DNA of 64,000 nucleotides from Porticoccaceae bacterium (GCA_018069525.1 JAGPUQ010000011.1:62001-126000); one strand, 5' to 3'; shown: positions 1 to 9,720, counted from the stretch's first letter. Notes: a model not told the origin generated them from the letters alone. Made by a program: numbers and translations.

Positions 1-1
1 C

Positions 2-94
2 AGGCTGATGGCTCCTACTTATGATACCTCCTTTGTCAAAAATCAAATACTGAAACATCCTAACCGAGAGTATCTGCGTGAAAAATTTGTCTAA
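2..94 (+). CDS. 3' end of an unidentified upstream gene (partial)
   Basis: An open frame enters from the left edge and stops at TAA 92-94. The visible tail is about 30 residues and ends in NREYLREKFV. It overlaps the GTG start of the next gene by 17 bases, in a different frame, which suggests translational coupling within one operon. Too little is visible to assign a family. It could be a chance open frame, but the tight overlap and the absence of any other signal in the first 77 bases favour a real C-terminus. Confidence 0.45.
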   Translation, partial: RLMAPTYDTSFVKNQILKHPNREYLREKFV

Positions 95-896
95 TAAAGT
101 GGCTGTTATTACCGGAGCAGCATCCGGAATTGGGCGAGCCCTCTGCGTGGAGCTGGCCGGACAGGGAGTTGATATTGCTCTCTGCGATACTGACACCGAA
201 GGTTTACTTACCACTCAGCAAGAAATTCTCTCACTGGGCCGAAAAGCGTCCATCCACCAGATCGACGTGTCAGATCGTAAGGCTATGGAAGCATTACCGG
301 AGCAGGTACTTGCGGAACATGAGCACGTTCACATCCTGATAAATAACGCAGGCGTCTCGTTTATGGACACCGTCGAGCACGCCAGCGTAGAAGATTTTGA
401 ATGGATTTTCGCCATTAATTTTTGGGGGGTGCTCTACGGCAGCAAATTTTTCCTGCCCCACTTACTTAAAGAAGAAGAAAGCCATTTGGTCAATATTTCC
501 AGCGTTTACGGTCTTATCGGTGTTCCGTGCCAAGCGGGCTACTGCGCGACCAAATTTGCAGTACGCGGCTTTACCGAATCTTTACGCCAGGAAATGCTTG
601 GTCGCTCTTTAGGCGTAACCTCTGTTCATCCGGGAGGGGTGGACACCAATATTGCTCGCAGTAGCCGTTTTACCCAGGGTTTCGATGTGGGGTCGAGTGA
701 AGAGCTGGCGACATATTTTAAGCGTGTCGCCATCACCAGCCCTGAACGAGCCGCACAGACCATCATCAAGGGTATACGAAAAAAACACCCTCGAGTCATC
801 GTCGGTCGCGACGCCCGATTTCTTGACCGTGTCCAACGACTGTTCCCGATTCTCTACCCAAAATTTATTAGCTGGGTGACGCCCAAGCCAAGATAA
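78..896 (+). CDS. Short-chain dehydrogenase/reductase (SDR)
   Basis: A classical SDR of 272 residues, predicted to interconvert an alcohol and a ketone with NAD(P)H in the cytoplasm. The cofactor-binding TGAASGIG lies at residues 12-19, NNAG at 89-92, the catalytic serine in NISS around 141-142 and the YxxxK dyad at Y155/K159. The start is GTG at 78, preceded by a weak GAGAG ribosome site at 66-70. It overlaps the end of the upstream frame and is followed by a TonB-dependent receptor in the same direction. With the nearby Baeyer-Villiger monooxygenase, hydrolase and ene-reductase, a role in oxidising a cyclic alcohol before ring oxygenation is plausible, but the substrate cannot be read from sequence. 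The family call is firm and the pathway is inference. Confidence 0.9.
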   Translation: MKNLSNKVAVITGAASGIGRALCVELAGQGVDIALCDTDTEGLLTTQQEILSLGRKASIHQIDVSDRKAMEALPEQVLAEHEHVHILINNAGVSFMDTVEHASVEDFEWIFAINFWGVLYGSKFFLPHLLKEEESHLVNISSVYGLIGVPCQAGYCATKFAVRGFTESLRQEMLGRSLGVTSVHPGGVDTNIARSSRFTQGFDVGSSEELATYFKRVAITSPERAAQTIIKGIRKKHPRVIVGRDARFLDRVQRLFPILYPKFISWVTPKPR

Positions 897-1072
897 AGCG
901 AAGAATCCGGCAAAAGCCTACCGTCAAAGCTCACGTAATAAGCGTGCGCTCGTAATAATAACCAATCCGGCACTGGCTCGCTTTCTAGGCAATTTGGCCG
1001 GATCACCGCTGTCTTCCCGGCAAGCTAATTTTGATAATAGGCTGGATAACTACAACAACTGCCGAGGGAATT

Positions 1073-3535
1073 ATGATTACCCAACACCGTAGCTCGCTAA
1101 CCACCTCTAAACGCCCCCTTATTCTGAGCCTATTACCAACCGCTCTTACCGGGCTGTCTCTAGGCATCCTCCCAGTCGCAACGCTGTCTGCCGATCTCGT
1201 ATTGGAAGAGGTCGTAGTCACGGCGCAAAAGAGGACAGAATCCCTGCAAGACGTCCCCATCTCGGTGAGTACTTTTACCGGCGAGAAGATGGAAGATGCC
1301 GGGATCAATAATATGAATGAGATGTCGGCCTACATCCCTAACTTCCAGCAATCCGTGTCTCCCATTGGGTCTTATGTGGTGATTAGGGGGATTAGCTCAG
1401 GATTGAACTACGGGTTTGAGCAATCTGTGGTGCCCTACATGGACGACATTTCCCTGGGTCGATCTGTGTTGTCACGTATTCCCTTCATGGATCTCGAGCG
1501 AGTGGAAGTACTCCGTGGCCCTCAAAATGTGCTGTTTGGCAAAAACTCTATTGGTGGTGCGCTCTCTATGATCACCGCTAAACCCACTGAAGAATTTGAA
1601 GGTTCATTTCAAATTGAATACGAACCGGAATACAACCAGCAGGAACAGGTTTTAGTGCTTTCCGGCCCACTGACGGACAGCCTTCGCGGCCGTTTAGCCG
1701 TGCGCCACGCCACGGACGATGGTTATTTTAAAAATGACAGCAACGGTAACGACGAAGCGGAAACCAAAGAATTGGGGGTTCGAGCCACCGTTGCCTGGGA
1801 TGTTACCGAGAATTTTGAGGCAACCCTAAAAGTGGAGCGTGATAAATATGACTTTAACGGTCGACCGGAAGAAATTCTGTTTGCCTACGGTGCAGGTACG
1901 ACTCCTGCAACAAATCCATTCGGGGTGCCTGTGGGTAGCACCTATCCACAGATCGCCCAACTCATTGGTGCCACTGTCGGACAGGATGTCGGCGCAGATG
2001 AAACCAGCCAAAACTATCGCCGCAATAGTAATTTTAATTCCTTTAATGAAGTCGAAGTTGATCACGCCACTCTGACAACGAACTGGGATATGGAAAGCGG
2101 TATTCAAATGACCACCGTGAGCGGCTGGATCGAGTACGACGATAATTTTCATTACGATGGAGATCTTTCAGGCATTGACGTTTTTACTTACGGCGTCCCT
2201 CAAGGTTACGAACAGTTTAGCCAGGAGATTCGTTTCACCTCACCCAGTGATCAGAAAATCGAATGGATCGGCGGTGCTTTCTATCAAAGCTCTGAGCAGC
2301 AGGGTACCGGCAACTTCTATGTTGATGATGAAAATTTAATTACCGCTCTGGGCGCTCTGGGTACACTCATTGCAGATCCGAATCTTGCCGCCTTATCGAA
2401 TGTGGCTGACCTCCAAAGCATCCAGCAATACGACGCAGAAAGCGATTTGTGGGCGGTATTTGGCCAGGCCACCTGGCATGTCAGCGATGTCTTTCGCCTG
2501 ACCCTGGGCTTGCGCTACACCGAGGAAGAAAAAGAGGCCGAACGCTCGATCAATGTGTTTAATTCAAACGGCGTGTTTGACCCAACTCAAGCCATTTTTG
2601 GCAGCCTTATATTTGGTGTCGACTACCAAAACCTGGGTGAACTCAGTGCCACCACCCCGCTAGGAGCTTTCCCGCAGGGCTACTTTCCCATACATAAGCT
2701 CAAGGGAGATCGAGACGAGGAATCCTTCACCCCTACGGTTATAGCTGAATGGGATGTCAATGAGGACATCATGTTGTACCTGACGTATTCAGAAGGTTTT
2801 AAAGCCGGGGGTTTTGACGACCGAGGTATTCGGGCAAACAACTTTGAGTTTGAAGACGAAACGGTCACCAGCTATGAGGTTGGCATGAAAGGCGCCTTCT
2901 GGGATGGCCGCGCCGAACTTAACGTAGCGTATTTCTATACGGAGTACGACGACCTGCAAGTCAGCGTGTTCGACGGCAATCTCGGATTTACCGTTGGCAA
3001 TGCAGCACAGAGCACGGCTTCTGGTCTCGAATTTGACGGTCGTATTCTGCTGTCCGAAAACCTCGTGCTATCAGGATCGCTGGGTTATCTGGATTTTGAA
3101 TTCGACTCCTGGAAAGATGCCACTTGCCCGCCCGTTGTAACGCTGAACACTGGTGCAACGACCTGTGACAATACCGGAAAACGAAATATTTATACTCCGG
3201 AATGGTCCTACAGCGCCAGCCTGGATTACACCACGGCATTAACCTCCGGGCTCGATCTACATGCTACTGTTGATGTTAGCTTTAAAGACAAACAATTTGT
3301 CGAGGCGACTTTGAATTCGGACCTGGAGCAAGACTCATACACCAAAATAAATGCTCGCCTGGCCCTGGAAACAGAACAATGGTCTGTCGCGCTGGTCGGA
3401 AAAAACCTGACTGACGAAGAAGTCGTTAGTTTCGCTGCCGACACCCCTCTTTCCAATGTTTCGGGTGCGCCATCTTACTCAGGCTACATGGAGCGTCCTC
3501 GTACTGTGGCGCTACAGTTTCGACACAACTTTTAA
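1073..3535 (+). CDS. TonB-dependent outer-membrane receptor
   Basis: A ligand-gated outer-membrane beta-barrel of about 820 residues. After a basic, hydrophobic signal peptide (roughly residues 1-40, ending near LSADL) comes a TonB box-like LEEVVVTAQKR, then a plug domain with VPISVSTFTGEKM and LRGPQNVLFGKNSIGGA, and a long barrel ending in RHNF with the usual terminal phenylalanine. The frame is open to a TTG at 1031, but the ATG at 1073 has a GAGGGA ribosome site just upstream and gives a clean signal peptide. Receptors with this EEVVVTAQKR pattern are common in aquatic proteobacteria and carry diverse organic ligands as well as siderophores. Next to catabolic genes, uptake of a hydrophobic organic substrate is the likelier role. 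A strong hairpin follows at 3555-3593. Confidence 0.92.
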   Translation: MITQHRSSLTTSKRPLILSLLPTALTGLSLGILPVATLSADLVLEEVVVTAQKRTESLQDVPISVSTFTGEKMEDAGINNMNEMSAYIPNFQQSVSPIGSYVVIRGISSGLNYGFEQSVVPYMDDISLGRSVLSRIPFMDLERVEVLRGPQNVLFGKNSIGGALSMITAKPTEEFEGSFQIEYEPEYNQQEQVLVLSGPLTDSLRGRLAVRHATDDGYFKNDSNGNDEAETKELGVRATVAWDVTENFEATLKVERDKYDFNGRPEEILFAYGAGTTPATNPFGVPVGSTYPQIAQLIGATVGQDVGADETSQNYRRNSNFNSFNEVEVDHATLTTNWDMESGIQMTTVSGWIEYDDNFHYDGDLSGIDVFTYGVPQGYEQFSQEIRFTSPSDQKIEWIGGAFYQSSEQQGTGNFYVDDENLITALGALGTLIADPNLAALSNVADLQSIQQYDAESDLWAVFGQATWHVSDVFRLTLGLRYTEEEKEAERSINVFNSNGVFDPTQAIFGSLIFGVDYQNLGELSATTPLGAFPQGYFPIHKLKGDRDEESFTPTVIAEWDVNEDIMLYLTYSEGFKAGGFDDRGIRANNFEFEDETVTSYEVGMKGAFWDGRAELNVAYFYTEYDDLQVSVFDGNLGFTVGNAAQSTASGLEFDGRILLSENLVLSGSLGYLDFEFDSWKDATCPPVVTLNTGATTCDNTGKRNIYTPEWSYSASLDYTTALTSGLDLHATVDVSFKDKQFVEATLNSDLEQDSYTKINARLALETEQWSVALVGKNLTDEEVVSFAADTPLSNVSGAPSYSGYMERPRTVALQFRHNF

Positions 3536-3554
3536 TCCTCCAACTATCACATAG

Positions 3555-3593
3555 CTTGGTCACGCTGTGCCGTACGGGTACAGCGTGACCAAG
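3555..3593 (+). terminator. Strong hairpin after the TonB receptor gene
   Basis: A perfect 14-bp stem (3555-3568 with 3580-3593) encloses an 11-base loop. It lies 19 bases after the receptor stop codon. The nearest T-rich stretch (ATTTTTAT) begins about a dozen bases further on, so it is not a textbook intrinsic terminator in the forward direction. It sits between convergent genes and may protect or end both transcripts. Confidence 0.55.
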
Positions 3594-3673
3594 TGCTTAC
3601 CCTGATTTTTATTGGCTGATAAGTGTTTATCAAACAACACAGATGGTTTTTAGCAAGCAGACTCTAGTGCGCG

Positions 3674-4699
3674 TTAAGCAGAGGCTTCAGAACGGCTTTT
3701 TGAGGCTTGCCGGTATTGCGTAGGGGTGGTTCCAGACCAACGTTTAAATGCTTGCGCGAAACTATTCGCGTCAGAAAACCCGCATAAGTCCGAGATTACA
3801 TTTACCTTAAGTTCGGATTCCTTTAAATATTCCTTGGCAACTTCAAATCGAGTTTCATCTATAGCCGCCTGAAAAGTGGTTTTTTTATCGAGCAATTTCC
3901 TTCTTAAGGTTCGTGACGACACCCCAAGATGGGATGCAATTTGTTCTATACCAGGAAACACCCCTGGCCGCTCCTTTATGAGCATTTTAACTTCATTAAC
4001 AATGTCATATTCCGAAACTAACTTAGCAGATAAGCGCTGACACAGACCTTCAAGAGCATTCTTGGTGCTCGGATCGAAGTTTGGCAGTGGGGTATCAATA
4101 TATTCGACTGGGTAACATAGTTTTGCTAAGGGCTTATCGAAGTAAACTGGACAGTTAAATAACTCTGTATAACGCTCCTTATACCCTGGGTTAGGGAAAT
4201 TCAAGTGAACCTCTACAGGATAAACAGATTCGCCTAGCAATTGCACAACACTGTTTTGCACCGCCATGAATTCCCAGTCGATCGCTATTCGTTCCATATC
4301 ACCTTGCATCGAGGTACTCAGTATTTTCCAGGAAAAATATTTACCATTAATTTCAGTATCGACTCGAATAAAGGAATTATAAATTTCGCGATATTTTTTA
4401 TTAACAACTGCCGAATGCCGTAATGTTGGAGAGGTTAGCCCAAGATAACCAATCGCCCCTATATCCAGCATAGAGAATGACTGGCCTAACTCTAAGCCCA
4501 GTGTCGGTCGGTTGATGGCAGTGCTAATTTGACGGAAAAACTGCAGGAATTGGGTCTCGGTTAAAAGCGTAGGTTCTTTCTTAATTAAATCGGGGTCGAT
4601 ACCAGCGTTGCGCAAAAGACGTTCTGCGCAAAAACCTTCGTTTTCTACAAAGGCAGTCAGGTACCTGATCAGGTAACTGAATTGCAAGATTTTTTTCAT
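3674..4699 (-). CDS. AraC-family transcriptional regulator (OruR/ArgR-like architecture)
   Basis: A DNA-binding regulator of about 341 residues. The first ~190 residues match the 'Arabinose_bd-like' N-terminal domain found in AraC relatives such as OruR and VirS. The C-terminal ~100 residues form the double helix-turn-helix, with IEQIASHLGVSSRTLRRKL followed by the second-helix signature GFSDANSFAQAFKRW and the usual PTQYR end. The frame extends to a TTG at 4720, but ATG 4699 (MKKILQ) is the more ordinary start. It lies between the receptor gene and the monooxygenase/hydrolase pair, so it is the natural candidate to control the cluster in response to its substrate. That assignment is inferred from position only. 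Confidence 0.88.
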   Translation of the reverse strand: MKKILQFSYLIRYLTAFVENEGFCAERLLRNAGIDPDLIKKEPTLLTETQFLQFFRQISTAINRPTLGLELGQSFSMLDIGAIGYLGLTSPTLRHSAVVNKKYREIYNSFIRVDTEINGKYFSWKILSTSMQGDMERIAIDWEFMAVQNSVVQLLGESVYPVEVHLNFPNPGYKERYTELFNCPVYFDKPLAKLCYPVEYIDTPLPNFDPSTKNALEGLCQRLSAKLVSEYDIVNEVKMLIKERPGVFPGIEQIASHLGVSSRTLRRKLLDKKTTFQAAIDETRFEVAKEYLKESELKVNVISDLCGFSDANSFAQAFKRWSGTTPTQYRQASKSRSEASA

Positions 4700-4909
4700 G
4701 GTAACCCAGCCTACGTGCAAAACATCGAATACAGTATATACCCTGAAGCCTGGAAGGGTACCGACACAACAGGGCTGGCCGTTATCGAATGTCTGAAGAT
4801 CGGCTGTTCATTAAGGCGGGAATGTAAAACCAGGCGACATAACTTTTAGAGATAAAAAATCGAACTGTAGCGTCGTCTAGATATAGCTGGATTTCTGGCT
4901 AGTTTGTAA

Positions 4910-6412
4910 CTAGCGCTGGCCCATGACCTTATGGTATTCCTTCTGATCAAAGCGACGGGTGGCAAGACGAAATTGCCATGAAAATCCTGGCCAAAGCGTG
5001 GTTATCTTGCCGTTACTGGCCTGGTACCAGCTTTTACAACCACTGCTCCACACCATTTTTTTCATTTTTCGCTCAATTCGGGCATTAAATGTATCCTGGC
5101 ATTCCTGAATAACATCCACGTATTTTAGGTTTTTATCAAGAATTAGCTGAATACCCTGCAGGATGTAGTGAATTTGCGATTCGATATAGTAGACCATGGA
5201 TGTACTACCGCTGCCGGTGTTTGGCCCCATCATAATAAACAAGTTAGGAAAACCCGAAACGGTGGTTCCCCGGTGGGCTTCGGCACCATCGCGCCACTGT
5301 TCGTTCAAAGAAGCCCCGTTCAAACCAATAATCTCGAAGGGCGCGGCAGCCGTCGGAACGTCAAACCCGGTGGCAGCAATAATAACATCGAACGGATATT
5401 CGGTGCCTTCTTTGGTAACCACGCCACTTTTATTAATTTCGAGAATAGGGTCGGTGACTAGATCAACGTTGGATTTGGAGAGCGTTGAATACCAGTCGTT
5501 GGTCAACAAAATACGTTTACAACCTACTTTAAATTCCGGGGTCACCTTTTTTTTGAGGATCGGGTCTGAAATATAATGATTAATATTACGAAGCCCTTCC
5601 TTCTCCAGTAATTTGGATAAAAACGTATCGAAAATAATGAGCGGCGCGCGCACTTCATTGAGTAAATAGATATACCCTCGATATAATTTTTGAATAAACG
5701 GCACCCGACCTAACATATTCTTTGTGCCTTGCCGGTAAGGTTTATCTGCTTTTGGCACTACCCAGGGTGCCGTACGCTGAAAGACCGTGAGGTTTTTTAT
5801 TAGAGGAGCGATGGCCGGTACTACCTGTATCGCACTGGCACCGGTTCCAATAACGCCGATACGCTTATTTTCAAGTGGATAATCATGATCCCACTGTGCG
5901 GTATGCATAATTTTTCCAGCAAAGGTGTCAATCCCCTTTATTGAAGGTAATGCGGGATTGCTTAATGCACCACACGCCGTCACAAGCACCTGAGCGGTAA
6001 AGTGTTCACCGTGAGCACTTTGCAGAGTCCAGCGCCCGGTATTTTCTGCAAATGTTGCGCGATTTATCGGTGTATTGAGGCGAATATGTTTGCGTAACTG
6101 GTATTTTTCTACGCAGTGCAACATATAGTCCTGTATTTCCTGCTGGGGCGAAAAGGTGCGAGACCAGTTTGGGTTTTTCTCAAATGAAAATGAGTAAAGG
6201 TGTGATTGCACATCGCAAGCCGCGCCGGGATAAGTGTTGTCCCGCCAGGTTCCACCAATTTCTCCAGCACGCTCCAAAATGATAAATGAATGAATGCCTT
6301 GCTGTTTCAGTTTAATCGCTGCGCCCACGCCAGAGAAACCCGTGCCAACGATAATAATACGGTGATCATTGGTCTCACTAAAATTATTAGAAATATCTTG
6401 CTCGTTGCCCAT
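4910..6412 (-). CDS. Baeyer-Villiger-type flavin-containing monooxygenase
   Basis: A FAD- and NADPH-dependent monooxygenase of about 500 residues that would insert oxygen next to a ketone to give an ester or lactone. A FAD-binding GTGFSG lies near residue 23. The Baeyer-Villiger fingerprint FxGxxxHxxxW is intact (F164, G166, H170, W174, in FAGKIMHTAQW), followed by the NADPH-binding GTGASA near 189. Later come ATGFD and a C-terminal GPNTGSGSTS stretch typical of the group. The frame runs to ATG 6442, but ATG 6412 has a GAGGGCAG ribosome site at good distance, whereas the outer ATG has none. The hydrolase gene lies about 100 bases upstream on the same strand, so the two are probably co-transcribed. 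The family is clear and the substrate unknown. Confidence 0.92.
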   Translation of the reverse strand: MGNEQDISNNFSETNDHRIIIVGTGFSGVGAAIKLKQQGIHSFIILERAGEIGGTWRDNTYPGAACDVQSHLYSFSFEKNPNWSRTFSPQQEIQDYMLHCVEKYQLRKHIRLNTPINRATFAENTGRWTLQSAHGEHFTAQVLVTACGALSNPALPSIKGIDTFAGKIMHTAQWDHDYPLENKRIGVIGTGASAIQVVPAIAPLIKNLTVFQRTAPWVVPKADKPYRQGTKNMLGRVPFIQKLYRGYIYLLNEVRAPLIIFDTFLSKLLEKEGLRNINHYISDPILKKKVTPEFKVGCKRILLTNDWYSTLSKSNVDLVTDPILEINKSGVVTKEGTEYPFDVIIAATGFDVPTAAAPFEIIGLNGASLNEQWRDGAEAHRGTTVSGFPNLFIMMGPNTGSGSTSMVYYIESQIHYILQGIQLILDKNLKYVDVIQECQDTFNARIERKMKKMVWSSGCKSWYQASNGKITTLWPGFSWQFRLATRRFDQKEYHKVMGQR

Positions 6413-6509
6413 TACTGCCCTCACGCTACCATCCAAAGTCATAAAAAATAATAACGTAATTGCGGTATCACGGTAATCGCCTGGATGGACAAATTACCTT
6501 GTTAAGCGG

Positions 6510-7457
6510 TCAAGGAGTAATTAGCGGAGGCAAGCAATTAGGTTTGTCCAGCGTGACAAAATGCGTCGTGCCCGCCACTTCTACGATATCGAGCGAACTC
6601 TTGGCGTAACCTGCGCTTTTTAGCATGGAATCGCGGTCAAGCACTCGCTCGTCCTCCCCGACTAATAGAGTGCCGCGCGGGATAAGCTGGTACACGTCAT
6701 ATTGGCGCGTTCGCGCCCAGGATCGAATCGCTTTTGAGTTTTTTACTAAAGTTGAATAATGTTTGGGGGTAGAGGCCAAGCCAGCTAAAATTTCTCGCTT
6801 TCGCTCACTTCCCAGGTCGCCATAAAGGTGTTCGCCGTAAGCAGTTAATGGCAGCCTTGCAAGCAAGGGTAACGTGAAGGGCAACAACCAAATACCCAGG
6901 GGAGAGAAGTTTCTCTCCGTATTGGGATGAAAGCCGATCTGCGGCAGCACGGGTGCCTCCAGAATAAATTCAACATTTTGATGTAACTCTGGTCGCTGAA
7001 TAGCTGCTTCCAGAATGACCGCACCACCTCGAGAGTGGCCATGTAGGCGAATGATCTCAGTTGAAGGTAAATGCTCTAAAGCCTGATTAATAACGGCCGC
7101 ATCGTATTCGATCGTCGCGGGTTCATAGACAATACTCTTTTCCCAGGAGGGGCGTTGGATTTGGGCATCGTTAACGGGAACGTGGTAATCCGCGCTGGTA
7201 ATAAGAATGAGCTCTATCTCTGAATCGGTATATAAGCCAGTAAAATATCGCTGATCTTCCATAAATCCGTGCATGGCAATGACCGTCGCTTTTGGAGGCA
7301 CTGCGCTGGCTCTGACGGCAATAACTGACTCCCCGATTGCATATAAAATACCATCAAAGGGCTCACTGTTTTTTTTGGTCTGAAGGCGATGCAGGCCCAA
7401 TTGGCGCAAGATGATAACGGTAGCAACTAATATGGCGGCGATAAAAATATTATTCAT
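6510..7457 (-). CDS. Alpha/beta hydrolase with N-terminal membrane segment
   Basis: A 315-residue serine hydrolase. Residues 2-20 form a hydrophobic helix (signal anchor), followed by an alpha/beta-hydrolase fold with the oxyanion motif HGF near 63-65, the nucleophile elbow GHSRGG (S142), a likely acid in VGEDERVLDRD, and a late histidine in GTTHFVTL. It would cleave an ester, lactone or similar bond at the cytoplasmic membrane. It is upstream of and co-directional with the Baeyer-Villiger monooxygenase, the enzyme that makes such esters or lactones, so a coupled ring-opening role is a reasonable inference. The nucleophile and histidine are seen directly; substrate specificity is not. Confidence 0.8.
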   Translation of the reverse strand: MNNIFIAAILVATVIILRQLGLHRLQTKKNSEPFDGILYAIGESVIAVRASAVPPKATVIAMHGFMEDQRYFTGLYTDSEIELILITSADYHVPVNDAQIQRPSWEKSIVYEPATIEYDAAVINQALEHLPSTEIIRLHGHSRGGAVILEAAIQRPELHQNVEFILEAPVLPQIGFHPNTERNFSPLGIWLLPFTLPLLARLPLTAYGEHLYGDLGSERKREILAGLASTPKHYSTLVKNSKAIRSWARTRQYDVYQLIPRGTLLVGEDERVLDRDSMLKSAGYAKSSLDIVEVAGTTHFVTLDKPNCLPPLITP

Positions 7458-7716
7458 TGTTTTGGCAAGCCTGTTATTTTTTGGTCACATCCCGGTATGT
7501 CGTTACCGAGTTTAATGAAAGGATAACCTCTTAAGACCTGTTTCGACATCGGTATAGCGGACATGAGATCGTATGGAAAGGCCAACGGTAAATTACCGTC
7601 CGAGAGATTAAACTTAGATATTTTACAAATTAAACCAACTGCCTAAATTGACCCGGGGCAACCTTCCCACGTACTATCCGGGCCAAATTATGATTTCACC
7701 CCGAGATTTATTACAC

Positions 7717-8814
7717 ATGCAGTCTTTATTCGATCCCCTATCGTTCCATCATGGTCCGACTCTGAAAAACCGTTTTGCTCTTGCACCACTGACCAACCTG
7801 CAAAGCCATAAGGATGGTCGCCTGTCCGATGACGAACACAAGTGGTTGACCATGCGCGCCGAGGGCGGTTTTGCTTTAACTATGAGCTGCGCCGCCCATG
7901 TACAGGCCGTCGGACAGGGCTTCCCTGGGCAGCTGGGTATTTTTTCCGACGCCCACCTCGAAGGCCTAAGCCGCCTGGCCAAAGATATTAAACAACACAA
8001 TAGTCTGGCGGTGATGCAACTGCACCACGCGGGCATGCGTTCTCCGGAAGAACTTATCGGCGGCCAGCCCGTCGCGCCTTCAGACGATGAGGAAACCGGG
8101 GCACGAGCACTATCCACTGCCGAAGTGGAACAACTCATCGAAGATTTTATCGCCGCCGCAGAGCGCGCCGAAAAAGCGGGCTTTGACGGTGTCGAGCTGC
8201 ACGGCGCCCACGGTTATATGCTGTGTCAGTTCTTGAGCGGCGAAAGCAACCGACGCGAGGATCAATATGGCGGTAGCCTGGAAAACAGGGCGAGACCGAT
8301 ATTCGATATTATTACCGGTATTCGCAAACGCTGCCGCAACGACTTCAATATCGGCATCCGCTTATCCCCGGAACGCTTTGGTATGCAATTAATGGAAGTC
8401 ACTGAAGTCGCCCAGGGCCTGATGACGGAAGCCCAAATCGATTACATCGATCTATCGCTGTGGGATGTGTTTAAAGAACCAAACGAAGAGGACTACCAGG
8501 GACGCAGTTTGCTGTCTTATTTTACTAAACTCGAGCGCGGCGACGTACGCATTGGCGTCGCCGGAAAAATCAGGGCGCCGCAAGACGCGCTACGCTGTCT
8601 CGACGCCGGCGCTGATTTTGTTTTACTGGGCAGAGCCGCGATTTTGCATCACGACTTTCCTAAGCTGAGCGCGGCGAATAATAACTTTGTCCCGGTAAGT
8701 AACCCGGTATCGGAGGATTACTTAAGGTCCGAGGGTTTGGGCGAGGCCTTTGTGGAATATATGGGAACCTGGAAGGGCTTTGTGGAACAAACACCTTCGC
8801 CGACAAAAATCTAG
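7717..8814 (+). CDS. Old Yellow Enzyme-family NADH:flavin oxidoreductase
   Basis: An FMN-dependent ene-reductase of about 365 residues with a TIM-barrel fold. It opens with the family start SLFDPL...[13 protein letters not shown], has the substrate-side [13 protein letters not shown], then [16 protein letters not shown] and the phosphate-binding [13 protein letters not shown]-type stretch (here [13 protein letters not shown]). The frame is open to a TTG at 7648 and has an ATG at 7690, but ATG 7717 matches where the family begins. Members reduce activated C=C bonds such as alpha,beta-unsaturated ketones. It is divergent from the hydrolase/monooxygenase pair and fits a pathway handling enones. 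Its stop codon overlaps that of thyA, which runs convergently. Confidence 0.9.
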   Translation: MQSLFDPLSFHHGPTLKNRFALAPLTNLQSHKDGRLSDDEHKWLTMRAEGGFALTMSCAAHVQAVGQGFPGQLGIFSDAHLEGLSRLAKDIKQHNSLAVMQLHHAGMRSPEELIGGQPVAPSDDEETGARALSTAEVEQLIEDFIAAAERAEKAGFDGVELHGAHGYMLCQFLSGESNRREDQYGGSLENRARPIFDIITGIRKRCRNDFNIGIRLSPERFGMQLMEVTEVAQGLMTEAQIDYIDLSLWDVFKEPNEEDYQGRSLLSYFTKLERGDVRIGVAGKIRAPQDALRCLDAGADFVLLGRAAILHHDFPKLSAANNNFVPVSNPVSEDYLRSEGLGEAFVEYMGTWKGFVEQTPSPTKI

Positions 8815-9644
8815 ATCGCTATCGGCGCGGCAATGCCCGGATGGGGATCGTAACCTTCCAAAGTAAAATCGTCATAATCAAAATCAAATATATTGTCGAC
8901 TTTTGGATTGAGAATCATTTTCGGTAATGCGCGGGTGTCCCGCGCCAACTGCTTGTCCGTCTGTTCCAGGTGGTTAGCATATAAATGCGCATCGCCCAGG
9001 GTGTGTATAAATTCACCGGGCTGCAAGCCCACCACCTGCGCAACCATCAGCGTTAATAGCGCGTAGGAAGCAATATTAAAGGGCACGCCAAGAAAAATAT
9101 CGGCGCTGCGCTGGTAAAGCTGGCAACTCAATTTACCTTCCGCAACATAAAACTGGAAAAACGCGTGACAGGGAGCGAGCGCCATGCGGCCCTGCTCCAC
9201 ATTGGCCTGGGGCGAAATACTTTCGTCGGGCAGCTGCGCCGGATTCCAGGCCGACACGATTAAACGCCGAGAATCGGGGCGGCTGCGTAACTGCTCTATC
9301 ACCTCACTAATTTGATCAATGGCGCCGCCGCTGGGCGATGGCCAGGAGCGCCACTGGTAACCATAGACCGGGCCGAGATCGCCGTCGGCAGTGGCCCACT
9401 CGTCCCAAATACTAACTCCGTTGTCGCGCAAATATTGTGTCTTGGTGTCGCCTTTAAGAAACCACAGCAGTTCATAAATAATGGACTTTAAGTGGACTTT
9501 TTTGGTGGTCACCAGGGGGAAACCCGCGGCGAGATCAAAACGCATTTGATGGCCAAACACACTGAGCGTGCCGGTGCCGGTACGGTCGCCCTTTTGTATA
9601 CCGTTGGTCCGCACGTGACGCATTAAATCGAGATATTGACGCAT
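8811..9644 (-). CDS. thyA: Thymidylate synthase
   Basis: Methylates dUMP to dTMP using methylenetetrahydrofolate. The 277-residue protein carries the catalytic cysteine in [12 protein letters not shown] (C159), the dUMP-binding [18 protein letters not shown], the N-terminal [12 protein letters not shown], and the usual ending [14 protein letters not shown]. It is slightly longer than the E. coli enzyme. It follows lgt on the same strand with a short gap, the order seen in many gammaproteobacteria. Its TAG stop shares the CTAG at 8811-8814 with the opposing ene-reductase gene. Confidence 0.98.
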   Translation of the reverse strand: MRQYLDLMRHVRTNGIQKGDRTGTGTLSVFGHQMRFDLAAGFPLVTTKKVHLKSIIYELLWFLKGDTKTQYLRDNGVSIWDEWATADGDLGPVYGYQWRSWPSPSGGAIDQISEVIEQLRSRPDSRRLIVSAWNPAQLPDESISPQANVEQGRMALAPCHAFFQFYVAEGKLSCQLYQRSADIFLGVPFNIASYALLTLMVAQVVGLQPGEFIHTLGDAHLYANHLEQTDKQLARDTRALPKMILNPKVDNIFDFDYDDFTLEGYDPHPGIAAPIAI

Positions 9645-9720
9645 GCCCTTAGCGCTCTCCTACAAAGTTATATTCATGGTTTGTTTAAAATTTTTGCCGC
9701 GCGACGCTTTTGCTACGTGA

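Noticed and set aside
1031-1072. Longer TonB receptor starting at TTG 1031.
   Set aside because: The extra 14 residues disrupt the signal peptide, and the ATG at 1073 has a clear ribosome site.
7458-7716. Operator-like inverted repeat GGTA-TGTCGT-TACC near 7493-7506 between the divergent hydrolase and ene-reductase genes.
   Set aside because: Only four to five base pairs with a six-base spacer, and no second matching copy near the AraC or SDR genes that would support a shared operator. Short repeats like this are expected by chance.
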